Source of the DNA: a virus
IMG/VR virus record: IMGVR_UViG_3300037882_003154
Coordinates: 62,001 to 126,000 of that record
Length of the DNA: 64,000 bases
Strand: one strand, 5' to 3'
The notes beneath the pieces were generated by a model. That model did no database searches, was not told the DNA's origin, and saw nothing but the letters and a program-made list of their open reading frames with translations. A program made the position numbers and the translations under genes. Each line of letters opens with the position of its first letter. Positions within the stretch are counted from its first letter, which is position 1. Positions 17,346-26,722 of this stretch are shown in pieces.

Positions 17346-19252
17346 GGCGATACATTTCTTTGTATTTCAGCTAACTTAGATAATGCCGAAAGCCCAAGGC
17401 AATCTAATTTAAGAATTCCAAGACTTTCTGCATCTCTCATGTCTATGTATATTATTTGTCTATCACTGCTCTTATCATGCCCCATCGGAACTATATCTAC
17501 TAATGGGACCGGAGAAACAAATAGGGCTGATGCATGTTTAGACATAGCCTTAATTGTCCCCTCAAGTCTTATTGCCTGTTTGAAATATCTAGCATATTTA
17601 CCAACTATAGCACCACCCTCATCTATAGAGCACCACTCTGATAGCTCCTTTTGGTTATTTTGCAATGACCATAGAATTATACTGGGATCTTCACCATCTT
17701 CTTTCATCTCCTGTAGTTCGTCGGCAATGGCTGCTTCATCGGGAATGTGTTCGGTAATTTTATTCATTTCTTCAAAGCCACAAATGTCGTGGGCTCTTAA
17801 TACATCTTTAAGAGCCCCTCTGCCTTTGAACTTTGAAAACGTACATATTTGTGCTACTTGTTCTATTCCATATTTATGTTCTATGTACTCTATTACTTTG
17901 TGACGATCATCTATTGGGAAGTCTGAATCAATGTCTGGCAGGTCTATTTTCTTCTTGTCAAGTCTTGCAGGATTAATGAATCTTTCAAAGATTAAGCCAT
18001 ATTTTATTGGGTCTATCTCAGTAATGTTCATTAAGTAGCACATCAAAGAGCCAGCACAGCTACCACGAGAAGGTCCCACAAGTATGCCATGATTTTTAGC
18101 CCAGTTGATATAATCTTGAACAATCAAAAAGTAATCAGACAAACCATAAGGAGATATTACCCCAATTTCGTATTTAATTCTGTCTACATACTTTTGCTGT
18201 TCTTCTTGAGCAATGCATCCAATGATTTTTTTTCTCCATCCATCTCTGCATAAGTGTGTTAAATATTCATTGGAATCCTTGTGTTCTTTTGGTATGCCAA
18301 ATTTTGGTAAGAAAGGAGTATTACTTAATGAGTATGTCTCACACTTTTCTGCTATTTCTAATGTATGAGATATCTCTTCAAGAGTATTATTGGCTAACAT
18401 CTCTTGTGGTGATGGGATATGATAATTGTTAGATTTAAAAAACCCACTAAGTCCAAATTCTTCATCATTATCCAGAGCCCTCTGTATCTTCTTAAAATTG
18501 GTCTTTAACATCGTACATAACAAAACCCTTTGATCTTGAGCATCTTCTTGTCTACAATAGTGGGCATCTGCTGTAGATACACAAGGTATATTGTTTTTTT
18601 TGCCAATTTTTCTGAGACAGTCGGCTATTACATTTTGAACAGGAAGATTTTCCCTGTCTATTAACTGTATTTCTAAGTAAAAATTTTCTTTACCAAATAT
18701 TTCTATGTGTTTTTGGGCTAGTTCCAGGGCTTTGTCATACCAATCGGGGACAAGTAATTGTTCGGCTTCTTTGGTGGTATTAGCCCTATAAGACAGTTTT
18801 GGATCTGCAAATAATATATTAGCCATTTGTGACCCAGGATGACCACTGAAACACAATAGATTGCCCATAAATCCACTAAATTGTTCTAGCTGTAATCTGG
18901 GCTTATAGTAAAAGTTTTCCTTTAGATTAGAAAATGAAACAGCCTTAATAAGACTTTGCCAGCCCATCTTATTCTTAGCAAGAACGACCAAGTGTGCTAG
19001 CTGTCTATTTTTTTGGGTCTTAATAGATGGGTGATCATTAGACAGATAAAATTCACACCCTAATATGGGTTTTTTATTGGCTTCTAAGAACAGTTTATTA
19101 AAAGCAAATGCCTCTGATACAGTACCATGATCTGTAATGGCACATCCCGGCAAACCAATTTCAGTTATCCTATTTAGGATGTCCTTAGGCTTGCTAACAC
19201 CATCTAGTACAGATGCGTGGCTGTGGGTATGAAGACTAAAATAAGTGCTCAT
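17342..19252 (-). CDS. dnaE: DNA polymerase III alpha subunit, N-terminal half
   Basis: 636 aa. The PHP domain opens at residue 8 (HTHSHASVLDG; ITDHGTVSEAFAF; STADAHYC). The polymerase core has GPSRGSCAGSL, PDIDSDF (Asp440, Asp442) and ILKLDCLGLSAL (Asp617), matching the three catalytic aspartates of E. coli DnaE. It then stops at a natural boundary about 20 residues past the third Asp. The fingers, HhH and OB parts are on the gene at 12387-15017, five genes away in total order. No split-intein sequence is visible at either break, so assembly must be non-covalent. Confidence 0.93.
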   Translation of the reverse strand: MSTYFSLHTHSHASVLDGVSKPKDILNRITEIGLPGCAITDHGTVSEAFAFNKLFLEANKKPILGCEFYLSNDHPSIKTQKNRQLAHLVVLAKNKMGWQSLIKAVSFSNLKENFYYKPRLQLEQFSGFMGNLLCFSGHPGSQMANILFADPKLSYRANTTKEAEQLLVPDWYDKALELAQKHIEIFGKENFYLEIQLIDRENLPVQNVIADCLRKIGKKNNIPCVSTADAHYCRQEDAQDQRVLLCTMLKTNFKKIQRALDNDEEFGLSGFFKSNNYHIPSPQEMLANNTLEEISHTLEIAEKCETYSLSNTPFLPKFGIPKEHKDSNEYLTHLCRDGWRKKIIGCIAQEEQQKYVDRIKYEIGVISPYGLSDYFLIVQDYINWAKNHGILVGPSRGSCAGSLMCYLMNITEIDPIKYGLIFERFINPARLDKKKIDLPDIDSDFPIDDRHKVIEYIEHKYGIEQVAQICTFSKFKGRGALKDVLRAHDICGFEEMNKITEHIPDEAAIADELQEMKEDGEDPSIILWSLQNNQKELSEWCSIDEGGAIVGKYARYFKQAIRLEGTIKAMSKHASALFVSPVPLVDIVPMGHDKSSDRQIIYIDMRDAESLGILKLDCLGLSALSKLAEIQRNVSP

Positions 19253-20253
19253 TGACTAACCCTACCGCCACCATCAGAATATTCGGCAATTTTAAATCCA
19301 GCCTGTGTGTGATTTTTCATCACGGTATCAATGCCATATAATTGTATTTCATCTTTGAAGAAATCACAATAAGACTTGTCTTTTGTATATGGCTTGGAAT
19401 ATTGACAGAAGTTTTTACATTTCCATGTCAAATTAACATGGGGCTTTTCTACATTCCTTATAGCCAATATTCTATTCTTAATCAGCTCTTCACATCTTGG
19501 TATATCTCTTTTAGTAAATGGCAGAGTATAAACACCACCATGATTAGAAAAAAATATGCTCACAATTATATGTTTATATTGTGGAAACACTTTACATGCA
19601 GCCCAATAATACATCATTAGTTGTGGATCTGAACACAATTCATTAAATCCCTTAACTTTTGGTATTATTGGCGAAAAGTCTTGGGGCTTGCCGGTTTTTA
19701 GATCTACTAATTCTATTGTGTCTTTGTTAAGAATGGATATGTGATCTAGGGTTCCCTTGACAGCAAAATTGCCCTTAATCACTCCATTTGGAGATCCCTG
19801 TTGATACTCAGCCCACTTTTCCTTTATCTCTATATCAAACTTGAATTCGGGCTCTAGTATATTCCTTAATAATGGATTGAACATTCCACTTTTATATTCT
19901 AATAACTTATATGCCCATGTACAACACTGCTTTTTGTCTTTTTCTGTTAATGTAATATGTGGGGTGTTTTCTTTATAGAAATTAAATGCCAGTTCATTTA
20001 TAGCCTCTATATTACTGGGATCAAAATCTTGGGTTACAAAAGATCCCAGGGAATCATCAACAAATGTTTTGGCTTTGTCTTGTGTAGCTTTTTTATATCT
20101 GGCTAATATTTCATAAAATTTATGTACCACATTTCCTTTTGCTGCTGCCACCCCAGCCAAAGACTTAAACCCCAGAACATAAGTAAGGAAATACCTGTGT
20201 TGACAAAATGAAAAGTCATTATATGAAGAAGATCTTAGGTATGTAATGAGCAA
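19249..20253 (-). CDS. RecB/Cas4-like PD-(D/E)XK nuclease with Fe-S cluster
   Basis: 334 aa. Nuclease core: KGNVVHKFYE (His), GTLDHISI (Asp) and ELVDLKTGKP (Asp-x-Lys). One Cys at residue 17 (FSFCQHRYF) pairs with three near the C-terminus (WKCKNFCQ...YCDFF), the four-Cys arrangement of AddB/Cas4 Fe-S clusters. The family resects or trims DNA ends in recombination. Start is a TTG at 20253; the frame is open a further 14 codons with no better start. ATGA overlap with the downstream polymerase gene. Confidence 0.85.
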   Translation of the reverse strand: MLITYLRSSSYNDFSFCQHRYFLTYVLGFKSLAGVAAAKGNVVHKFYEILARYKKATQDKAKTFVDDSLGSFVTQDFDPSNIEAINELAFNFYKENTPHITLTEKDKKQCCTWAYKLLEYKSGMFNPLLRNILEPEFKFDIEIKEKWAEYQQGSPNGVIKGNFAVKGTLDHISILNKDTIELVDLKTGKPQDFSPIIPKVKGFNELCSDPQLMMYYWAACKVFPQYKHIIVSIFFSNHGGVYTLPFTKRDIPRCEELIKNRILAIRNVEKPHVNLTWKCKNFCQYSKPYTKDKSYCDFFKDEIQLYGIDTVMKNHTQAGFKIAEYSDGGGRVSQ

Positions 20254-20292
20254 TGGTGGTGTTCCTGGGATTTGAGGAGTGGACGCCCAATA

Positions 20293-21066
20293 TTAGTTTT
20301 CAATAAAATTATAGTTGATGTATCCCCAGTCTATTAGTTTCTTATGTAGCACAGCATGGCAGCCTTCTAGTGATATATCTTGGTTTTCTAAAATGAAATC
20401 AAAATTAGCCCAATCATATTTATCGGCATCTAATGCCACTTCGGATGCATCTGTGTCTTCTTCTACTTTTCTGGTAAGCCTAATAACTTTGCCACCAGCG
20501 GTCTGAATAGCCTTTACTTCATTGGGAAATCTAACATCGGCAATTACAGCCAATCTTGATTCTTCTTTCTCAATTTTTGTTAATGTATTTTCTATCCATA
20601 TATCATTATGAAAAGCCCTCATAACATCAGTGCCAACAAACTGCATAACCTGACGGGCAGTCATATATTCGCCTTCACGAATATGACCTGGTGGATATTT
20701 ATACTTAGTTATAGAATTCTTATCATCATTGTCGCCATATACCTGTTTCCATTCTAGCCCCAAAACCCCCATACACAAATCCTTTTTTAATGAATCAGCG
20801 AACGAATAGGGCTTAATATGCTGGAACACATTGGTTTCTAACCAGTCATTGAGCCCTATATCATTAGACTGGAATTCCAGAAACATGTTTGTGGTTTCAC
20901 CATTCTCTTCTTTTTTATCGGTATTTACAATCAATCTTCCATCATTGCTTATGTGGAAATATCTAATTATACCAATGTGCAACATTTCAGAACCACAAAG
21001 AAAATTACTAGCAGATGTTTTCCCAGCTTGTTTTTTTCCCGATATTCCTAAAATTTTTGTAAGCAT
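20293..21066 (-). CDS. Deoxynucleoside monophosphate kinase
   Basis: 257 aa. N-terminal P-loop ISGKKQAGKTSASNFL at residues 8-23, then YSFADSLKKDLC, the ARQVMQFVGTDVMR stretch, and VIADVRFPNEVKAI. This order matches phage dNMP kinases (T4 gp1-like), which phosphorylate dTMP, dGMP and modified dCMP to the diphosphate. Works with RNR, ThyX and dCMP deaminase elsewhere in the window. The region from 70 to 100 is slightly longer than usual. Confidence 0.88.
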   Translation of the reverse strand: MLTKILGISGKKQAGKTSASNFLCGSEMLHIGIIRYFHISNDGRLIVNTDKKEENGETTNMFLEFQSNDIGLNDWLETNVFQHIKPYSFADSLKKDLCMGVLGLEWKQVYGDNDDKNSITKYKYPPGHIREGEYMTARQVMQFVGTDVMRAFHNDIWIENTLTKIEKEESRLAVIADVRFPNEVKAIQTAGGKVIRLTRKVEEDTDASEVALDADKYDWANFDFILENQDISLEGCHAVLHKKLIDWGYINYNFIEN

Positions 21067-21093
21067 ATTGTTCCTTTGTTATTATAATTAAAA

Positions 21094-21369
21094 CTAGTCT
21101 ACGTATTTAGAATCAACAAATTTGGTTGGGATGGTAATTGCGTGCCTTGTTCCCTTAGCATGTATATCATCACAGTGTTCGCATGACTCACAATTTATAT
21201 GTCCAAAAAAATAATATTTGTCTTGGTATTTGTAAATGTGTCTTATGCTGTGTATGGGGCTATTCCAGTTGTCACAGGCTTGGATGCACTCATCTAGTGT
21301 ATTAAAAGCTTCGGCATCAGGAGGTGGTATATTGTTGTGCCGATTGAAGTCTAGCATTTGCTGTCTCAT
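21094..21369 (-). CDS. Unknown small protein with CxxCxxC zinc-type motif
   Basis: 91 aa from the ATG at 21369. That ATG lies inside the 3' end of the upstream methyltransferase (in its EYYE codons), overlapping by 53 bp; a second ATG at 21357 is also possible. The C-terminal half has HINCESCEHCDDIH, a likely metal site. Otherwise unrecognised. The same start arrangement is seen at the 3' end of the next methyltransferase upstream. Confidence 0.6.
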   Translation of the reverse strand: MRQQMLDFNRHNNIPPPDAEAFNTLDECIQACDNWNSPIHSIRHIYKYQDKYYFFGHINCESCEHCDDIHAKGTRHAITIPTKFVDSKYVD

Positions 21370-22102
21370 AATATTCTCGGTTATTTTCTGACAAAATAAA
21401 TCTTCGGCTTGTTTCTTTACAAGCAATGCCGGTCGATCCAGAACCGGCAAATGGATCTAAGACAATATCATTTTCTTCACTACAAAGTTTTATTAGCCAT
21501 GATATAAATTCTGATGATTTGGGTGTTGGATGTTGTATTTTTTTTGCTGGGTTCTCAGTTGAGTAAGGGTAACTATCACCAAACCAACATGCAGGAAATC
21601 TTGTTTTGAATTCTGCCGTTGGCTTTCTTCCCTTATTTGGCACTGTACCAGCCCTTTTATTTCTCATTAACTCTGTGTTCTGAAAATGAAACCGTCCTTT
21701 GTGTGCAAACAACAACCAGTCGGCATTACTTTGAAAAGAACCATATAGATCATGTGTTCCAGATGCTCTTTTTTGTACAATAAGTGGTTCTCTCATTTTA
21801 AAACCAGCAGCCCGAATCTCTTGAAAATGTTGCGGATATGTACTCCAGCCAGTATAAATAAATATGCATGAATTATCTTTAAGGACTCTATAAAATTCTC
21901 TAGCTATCTGTAAATATGAAAAAGGTTTTTCATCACCATCTATTATATCAAATTTTTGATGGGTATATAGGTTTTGGTATTTGATACCATAGGGTGGATC
22001 AGTAATAACTAATGATACTGAATTATCTGGTATTTTTTTAATTAGATCGTAGCAACAATCAAAATGTATTTTATCAACTAAGTCTTGTGGTGGCAATATC
22101 AT
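21317..22102 (-). CDS. Beta-class DNA methyltransferase (N6-A or N4-C)
   Basis: 261 aa from the ATG at 22102; the alternative at 22123 is a TTG. Motif IV ITDPPYGIKYQ comes first and motif I LDPFAGSGSTGIACKE last, the beta-class order. C-terminal SENNREYYETANARL is the usual SAM-side helix. It would methylate adenine N6 or cytosine N4 in a duplex target. Tandem with another beta-class enzyme immediately upstream. Confidence 0.9.
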   Translation of the reverse strand: MILPPQDLVDKIHFDCCYDLIKKIPDNSVSLVITDPPYGIKYQNLYTHQKFDIIDGDEKPFSYLQIAREFYRVLKDNSCIFIYTGWSTYPQHFQEIRAAGFKMREPLIVQKRASGTHDLYGSFQSNADWLLFAHKGRFHFQNTELMRNKRAGTVPNKGRKPTAEFKTRFPACWFGDSYPYSTENPAKKIQHPTPKSSEFISWLIKLCSEENDIVLDPFAGSGSTGIACKETSRRFILSENNREYYETANARLQSAQQYTTS

Positions 22103-22781
22103 AATATTCTCTGTTATTCTCAACCCCTATATATCTGCGATTAGTATTTTTGGCTGCAATTATCGTAGAACCAACGCCCATGCAATTATCTAATACCACA
22201 TCGTTTTCATTTGTATATGTTCTAATTAGATATTCACACAAAGCAACAGGTTTTTGTGTTGGATGTAATTTTTGTTTATCATAATCAATGTCTATGATTG
22301 ATAGCGGATATCTTTCACCATTGTTTTCTGTAATCACAGACTCTTGTTTATTATAATTATTGCTACCTCTACCACTCTTACATTTGTATGGTTTTCCTAT
22401 TGTCTTTTGTGGATTATATGTGGGTTGATCTCGGTAGAATATCAGGACTTGTTCATGATTCCGTAATGGCTGTTTTTTCGCATTCAGATGACCAGTCCCC
22501 TGTGATTTTTTCCACACCCATTCATATTTATACCCATCAATATTTGACATTATTAAGCGGGCGGCAAAACCACCAGTGGCATTAAGGGCGATACAGCCAT
22601 TGTCTTTGATGATTCTAAAATATTCAGACCACAGCTTATTTAAATTTAATGGAGTGTCCCACTTGTTATTAGTTATTCCATAGGGCAAATCGCATAGAAT
22701 GAAATCAACACTCCTATCTTCAATTTTTGGAAAAATGTTAAAGCAGTCATCACAAAATATTTGATTAATCAGATTTTCCAT
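22074..22781 (-). CDS. Beta-class DNA methyltransferase (N6-A or N4-C)
   Basis: 235 aa. Motif IV is LCDLPYGITNNKWD (DLPY variant), followed by KLHPTQKPVALCEYLI and motif I LDNCMGVGSTIIAAKNT near the C-terminus, again beta-class. It shares only motif-level similarity with its downstream neighbour, so the two likely recognise different sequences. Overlaps the primase by 13 bp and the next methyltransferase by 29 bp. Role: DNA protection or marking. Confidence 0.9.
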   Translation of the reverse strand: MENLINQIFCDDCFNIFPKIEDRSVDFILCDLPYGITNNKWDTPLNLNKLWSEYFRIIKDNGCIALNATGGFAARLIMSNIDGYKYEWVWKKSQGTGHLNAKKQPLRNHEQVLIFYRDQPTYNPQKTIGKPYKCKSGRGSNNYNKQESVITENNGERYPLSIIDIDYDKQKLHPTQKPVALCEYLIRTYTNENDVVLDNCMGVGSTIIAAKNTNRRYIGVENNREYYDIATTRLS

Positions 22782-23809
22782 CTTTTAATGTTATCTTGTA
22801 TTGTTAAACTATCCATATCCCCTATATCTTCAAAATTATTATAATGTACGTCAAGAACATGCACATTAAACAATTTTCCCAACTGTTTTTTGATAAAATT
22901 AGATGCTCTTTCACCAGCCTCACCAGGGTCCATAGCCAAATATACATTGTTGACCTGTGAGCACTCTAAGAGTATTTGCTGTGCATCTGTGAGTGCTGTT
23001 CCAAAAATAGCTATAACATTTTTTTGACCTTCCTGAATCAGCTTAAGGGCATTTCCAACAGATTCCACTATTATTATATTCTGGGCTTCTTGACATTGCC
23101 ACCAATTAAACAGGCAATTTTTAGGATTGAAACTTGGGCTATGCAGCCACTTCGATACTCCCTTTGTGTGAAAATCGTCTAAGACTGTTCTTCCAGTACA
23201 GCCCAATAAATACTGGTGTTGATTATCATAGATGGGCACTACCGCTCTATACCTCATCAGCTTTTGTTTATTAGTACAAACACCAATATCATACTGATCT
23301 AAAATTTCTTTGCTATATCCCTTATTTAAATAAAATTGGGCTGGGATTACTAGCTTGTCTCGTACCTGCTGTCTAGTAATATATCCTTTGCCCTGAACAT
23401 TCCTCTTGTTGAATACAGCCAATCTTTTATTAGCTTTGTGCTGTTCTATTTTTTCTTTATCTACTTTAATATTTTTGGTATCTATATTATAGAGATCAAT
23501 AATATAATCAATAGCCTGCCGCCAGCCACAATCCCTTACCCCTTTGACTAGACCAAATGGACTAGCACCATGAGTTTTGTGACATCTATTAGAGAAGCAG
23601 ACCCACTTACAATAGTCATATTCATCATTGCCTAAATACATCCTCCACGATGTAGGATTGCTGCCATTGTGGGCTGGACATTTTCCGATTAAATATCTAT
23701 CACTGTTCCTGTAATTGATACCCAGTTGATCTACCAACAATTCTATCTGTGGAGATATAATTGCTGCTATTCTTTCTAAAACCGGCTGATTTGAATATAG
23801 ATTGTGCAT
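22769..23809 (-). CDS. DnaG-type DNA primase
   Basis: 346 aa. The N-terminal zinc-binding domain has CPAH at residues 44-47 and a later Cys pair within CKWVCFSNRCH. A central RNA-polymerase-like region contains GCTGRTV. The Toprim domain has IIIVESVGNAL (catalytic Glu) and YLAMDPGEAGE (DxD-type). There is no C-terminal helicase-binding domain, so it is shorter than bacterial DnaG (~600 aa). Makes RNA primers at the fork; lies directly downstream of the helicase. Confidence 0.9.
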   Translation of the reverse strand: MHNLYSNQPVLERIAAIISPQIELLVDQLGINYRNSDRYLIGKCPAHNGSNPTSWRMYLGNDEYDYCKWVCFSNRCHKTHGASPFGLVKGVRDCGWRQAIDYIIDLYNIDTKNIKVDKEKIEQHKANKRLAVFNKRNVQGKGYITRQQVRDKLVIPAQFYLNKGYSKEILDQYDIGVCTNKQKLMRYRAVVPIYDNQHQYLLGCTGRTVLDDFHTKGVSKWLHSPSFNPKNCLFNWWQCQEAQNIIIVESVGNALKLIQEGQKNVIAIFGTALTDAQQILLECSQVNNVYLAMDPGEAGERASNFIKKQLGKLFNVHVLDVHYNNFEDIGDMDSLTIQDNIKRWKI

Positions 23810-23815
23810 TTGGCA

Positions 23816-25258
23816 TTAAAAGGTTTCCCCGATCAAATTTTCAACACTCTCTTGGAAACCACTATTATCCGTATTGTCTGTATTTAAGCACACCTCTGTA
23901 ATTCTATTGTATTGTCCGTCCATTTGCATACAGACATATTCGTTTTGATCTAATCCACCACCATGTCTACCTAATACGAATACCATTTTTCTATTACCCT
24001 TTGTTATACCGTCTTGGGCTATTTCTTCATCGCTCTTATGTTTGAATATACAGAAGTGTGAGCATATCCAGGCTTGCCTGTCACTGCCCGAAACAACATC
24101 AGAGCTCTCTTTATTGATCCCATCTCTATTCAGTTGTATAAAGGATAAACATGGCACCGAATGTGTAACACAAAAATTATGAAGCGATCCTATTTGAAAC
24201 CCCAAAAGCTGATATTCTTGTAGGGTTCGGGTCATGTCGTCCGTATTAGCCAATTTAAGATAATCATATAATATTAAACAATCTTTGGTAATACCATTTT
24301 CATCCTTGCCTACGATTTTCAGTAGCCATCGCCTAGCAATGGCTAAGATTTCTTCTATGGGCTTGCCAACAGCGGAGACATGATAATAGGGTATTTTAGA
24401 AAGTTTTTTTGCGGCACCCTTTACTGATTTAAGTTTGTTTTCATCTTTACCAAACTTACCGGTCTCAATAGTATATATATCTACATTAGACAGGTTAGCT
24501 AGAGCCCTATGTCTTTGGTCTGATACAACCATTTCAGTATCAAGAAAAAGCACGGGAATATTAAGTTTTTCACTAACATATAGGGCTACATTATTTGCTA
24601 GTGTGCTTTTGCCAGCTTTTGTACGAGCCCCAATCAAACCCACTGTACCCCTTCTAATGCCACCACCTATCATGGAGTCGTATAGTGGATAGCCAGTTGA
24701 AACACCTATGTTTTCTTTTGGGTTATCTTTTAGGTGGTCAATATACTCTCCAATATTATTGCCCATCATTACTGGGTCTGATGTGTCAGTAGAGCTTAGA
24801 TTATCTGAAAACTCAAATATGGGCTTTTCTGCTATGTTGATAATACTAGTCAGAGGCTCATCACCAGTTATCTGACAAAGTTCGGCAATAGATAGCTGTA
24901 ATTTGTCCCTATATCCCCTTGCTATTTCTAATTTCCTGATCTTGATAGCTATTTTTCTTATGTTTTCTCTAGCAATTGGGCGATTATATAAGCTCCTGAT
25001 GTATTTTTGCTCTTCTATATCATCCAGTATGTTGTCGAGTTTTAGGCTTTTACCAGCAGACTCTATTAAAGAATAATCTATTTTGGCATTAGGATCATTG
25101 GCATAGATATATTGAATAATTTCCCACAAAACCCTATTAGATTTTGTTGTAAATGTCTCATTAGTTATTAAGTCTAATATATCATAATAAATATCGCTAT
25201 TATTTTGTAAAATTCCAGCTATTACCGATCTCTCGGATGCAATGTCTACTAATTCCAC
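23816..25258 (-). CDS. DnaB-type replicative helicase
   Basis: 480 aa. N-terminal helical domain (ASERSVIAGILQNN), then a RecA-fold: Walker A GARTKAGKST near residue 200, VLFLDTEM, and CLILYDYLKL as the Walker B strand, ending with a VLGRHGGG segment. It would unwind the duplex at the fork as a hexamer. Start is GTG at 25258 with an AGAGG site upstream. The primase gene follows six bases later, the normal helicase-primase pairing. Confidence 0.92.
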   Translation of the reverse strand: MELVDIASERSVIAGILQNNSDIYYDILDLITNETFTTKSNRVLWEIIQYIYANDPNAKIDYSLIESAGKSLKLDNILDDIEEQKYIRSLYNRPIARENIRKIAIKIRKLEIARGYRDKLQLSIAELCQITGDEPLTSIINIAEKPIFEFSDNLSSTDTSDPVMMGNNIGEYIDHLKDNPKENIGVSTGYPLYDSMIGGGIRRGTVGLIGARTKAGKSTLANNVALYVSEKLNIPVLFLDTEMVVSDQRHRALANLSNVDIYTIETGKFGKDENKLKSVKGAAKKLSKIPYYHVSAVGKPIEEILAIARRWLLKIVGKDENGITKDCLILYDYLKLANTDDMTRTLQEYQLLGFQIGSLHNFCVTHSVPCLSFIQLNRDGINKESSDVVSGSDRQAWICSHFCIFKHKSDEEIAQDGITKGNRKMVFVLGRHGGGLDQNEYVCMQMDGQYNRITEVCLNTDNTDNSGFQESVENLIGETF

Positions 25259-25277
25259 AGTAACCTCTGTGTTAATA

Positions 25278-25832
25278 TCATCTTTGCATTATACACTTGT
25301 CACATCTAATAAGTGGTATAGTATTGCCAAAAGTCCTAATGGTTCTACTATCAACCTCTCTGATGCTGTCACAAGATGGACACTGCACCTTGATCATTTG
25401 TTTTTCTTGCTTGTCTCTAACACTAATGTTTCTAGACCCTTTTCCGCCTTCACCTTTTGAAATAGCTAGCTGTGTTTTAATGGTGTCCTCTTTGTACTCG
25501 ATACCATCATCAACAAATGTATTGTTCCTAGGTTTAACTTCAAATGGTACAAGCTTGCATGGCTTTGATTGGTTATTTGGGTCGGCGCCAACCGTGGTTC
25601 TTTTGTTGGATGTGTTGCCATTCTTTTTGATAGGCATCAAATATGTTGATGGATCATCTCTGTGTGCCGCCGTCTTTGCTACCACCTCTGTTTGTTCTGG
25701 TGTTGCTATAACCAATGGTTGTTCAACCCTGGGCTTTCTACCCCTTTTCTTTGGTACGGTCGCTGGCTCTTGCTCTTTAAGGGCTGCTTGCAATATACCA
25801 ATAGCTAGTTCTAATTCTTTTTTAGTCGGCAC
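25278..25832 (-). CDS. Unknown DNA-binding-like protein (AT-hook, zinc ribbon)
   Basis: 184 aa from a GTG at 25832 with AAAGGA upstream. Residues 27-34 KKRGRKPR form an AT-hook-like basic motif. The C-terminus has CPSCDSIREV...IRCDKC, a Cys4 zinc ribbon. The middle is low in hydrophobic residues and probably disordered. These features suggest nucleic-acid binding. It sits upstream of the helicase, so a replication or transcription accessory role is possible but unproven. Confidence 0.65.
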   Translation of the reverse strand: MPTKKELELAIGILQAALKEQEPATVPKKRGRKPRVEQPLVIATPEQTEVVAKTAAHRDDPSTYLMPIKKNGNTSNKRTTVGADPNNQSKPCKLVPFEVKPRNNTFVDDGIEYKEDTIKTQLAISKGEGGKGSRNISVRDKQEKQMIKVQCPSCDSIREVDSRTIRTFGNTIPLIRCDKCIMQR

Positions 25833-26307
25833 CTTTGTTTCCTTTCAGATATTGTAAACCAGTGATGGTTTTTGCTAATGATGATAGCCTTTGTGACATA
25901 GAGTATAATATGTCTGCTCTGTTTTGAGCCATAATCCTTATTTTCTCTAGTTTTTGTGTAAAAACATTATCTTTTATAGCCTGCTGGCTTCTTTCTTCAT
26001 AGCTATATCCCTTGTAATTTTGGATTTTATCGGCTAGGGTTTGAGATATTAAAGACTTAGCCCATTTAGCCCTTGTGTTTTCCTTATTATATGCCAATTG
26101 CACAAAATATGCTCTTTGTTCAATCAAATATGCTGCTTCTCCACATTCATTAGGAGTAAGAGCCTTAATTTGAGAGGCTGTCATACTTATGTATCCATCA
26201 GCTTCATTGTTCTTTGATATCTGTAATATACCCTTGGTATTACAATATTCTAACAAAATACTATCGAGTTTGTCAGATAGCTCTTCCGCCGACATTTGTT
26301 CGGACAT
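25822..26307 (-). CDS. Unknown helical phage protein
   Basis: 161 aa, largely alpha-helical and charged, no motif recognised. The distinctive stretch is QRAYFVQLAYNKENTRAKWAKSLI. Lies between a nuclease-like gene and a zinc-ribbon protein in the recombination-replication operon and overlaps the latter by 11 bp. Its neighbourhood suggests a recombination or assembly accessory, but nothing in the sequence proves this. Confidence 0.65.
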   Translation of the reverse strand: MSEQMSAEELSDKLDSILLEYCNTKGILQISKNNEADGYISMTASQIKALTPNECGEAAYLIEQRAYFVQLAYNKENTRAKWAKSLISQTLADKIQNYKGYSYEERSQQAIKDNVFTQKLEKIRIMAQNRADILYSMSQRLSSLAKTITGLQYLKGNKGAD

Positions 26308-26329
26308 TGAACACCACTATTTGAGAAAA

Positions 26330-26722
26330 TTAAATCTTGATAGCCCATTCATTCTTTCCTTCTTTGTATGAAAAGATGATTAGCCTGATATTATTGTTCA
26401 GAAACCACTCCGCTTTATCTTTGTCTCTTTTTTGGGATTCTGCAAACCCAACCCTGTTTATATGAAAGAATGGCACATATTCATAATGTTGTATTCCATG
26501 TGCTTCTACGGCTAGTTTTTGGAAAGGAATAAAGAAATCAACCGTCAGTCTTGTTCCTGGCAATGGAACTTCTTCTAGTATTTGAAGTGTTGGAAATCGC
26601 TCTTTTAAAAAATCTCTAATACTAAGATGTAATTCACTTCTGGGTCTAGTTTCTAATCCATCTGTTGTGTGACGAGTAAGATTCCACTTATGAATATTTC
26701 CATTAAGATCTACGACCCTCAT
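26330..26722 (-). CDS. PD-(D/E)XK-like endonuclease
   Basis: 130 aa. Conserved pattern RSELHLSIRDFLKERFP, then LTVDFFIPFQKLAVEAHGIQHYEY and QKRDKDKAEWFLNNNIRL. The E, VD and VEAHG-x-QHY elements resemble the DUF559/Vsr-type restriction-endonuclease fold, with D and E as metal ligands. Its start overlaps the RecA-like gene stop by one base, so it is co-translated with it. It may act as a junction or nicking nuclease in recombination. Confidence 0.7.
   Translation of the reverse strand: MRVVDLNGNIHKWNLTRHTTDGLETRPRSELHLSIRDFLKERFPTLQILEEVPLPGTRLTVDFFIPFQKLAVEAHGIQHYEYVPFFHINRVGFAESQKRDKDKAEWFLNNNIRLIIFSYKEGKNEWAIKI

Noticed and set aside
17342-17400. Split intein at the polymerase break
   Set aside because: The N-terminal half ends AEIQRNVSP and the C-terminal half starts with ordinary DnaE sequence; no intein blocks are visible at either end.
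25297-25857. 186-codon plus-strand open frame opposite the AT-hook/zinc-ribbon gene
   Set aside because: The minus-strand frame has a good ribosome site, AT-hook and zinc ribbon; the plus frame looks like antisense of Lys/Arg-rich coding and has no context.
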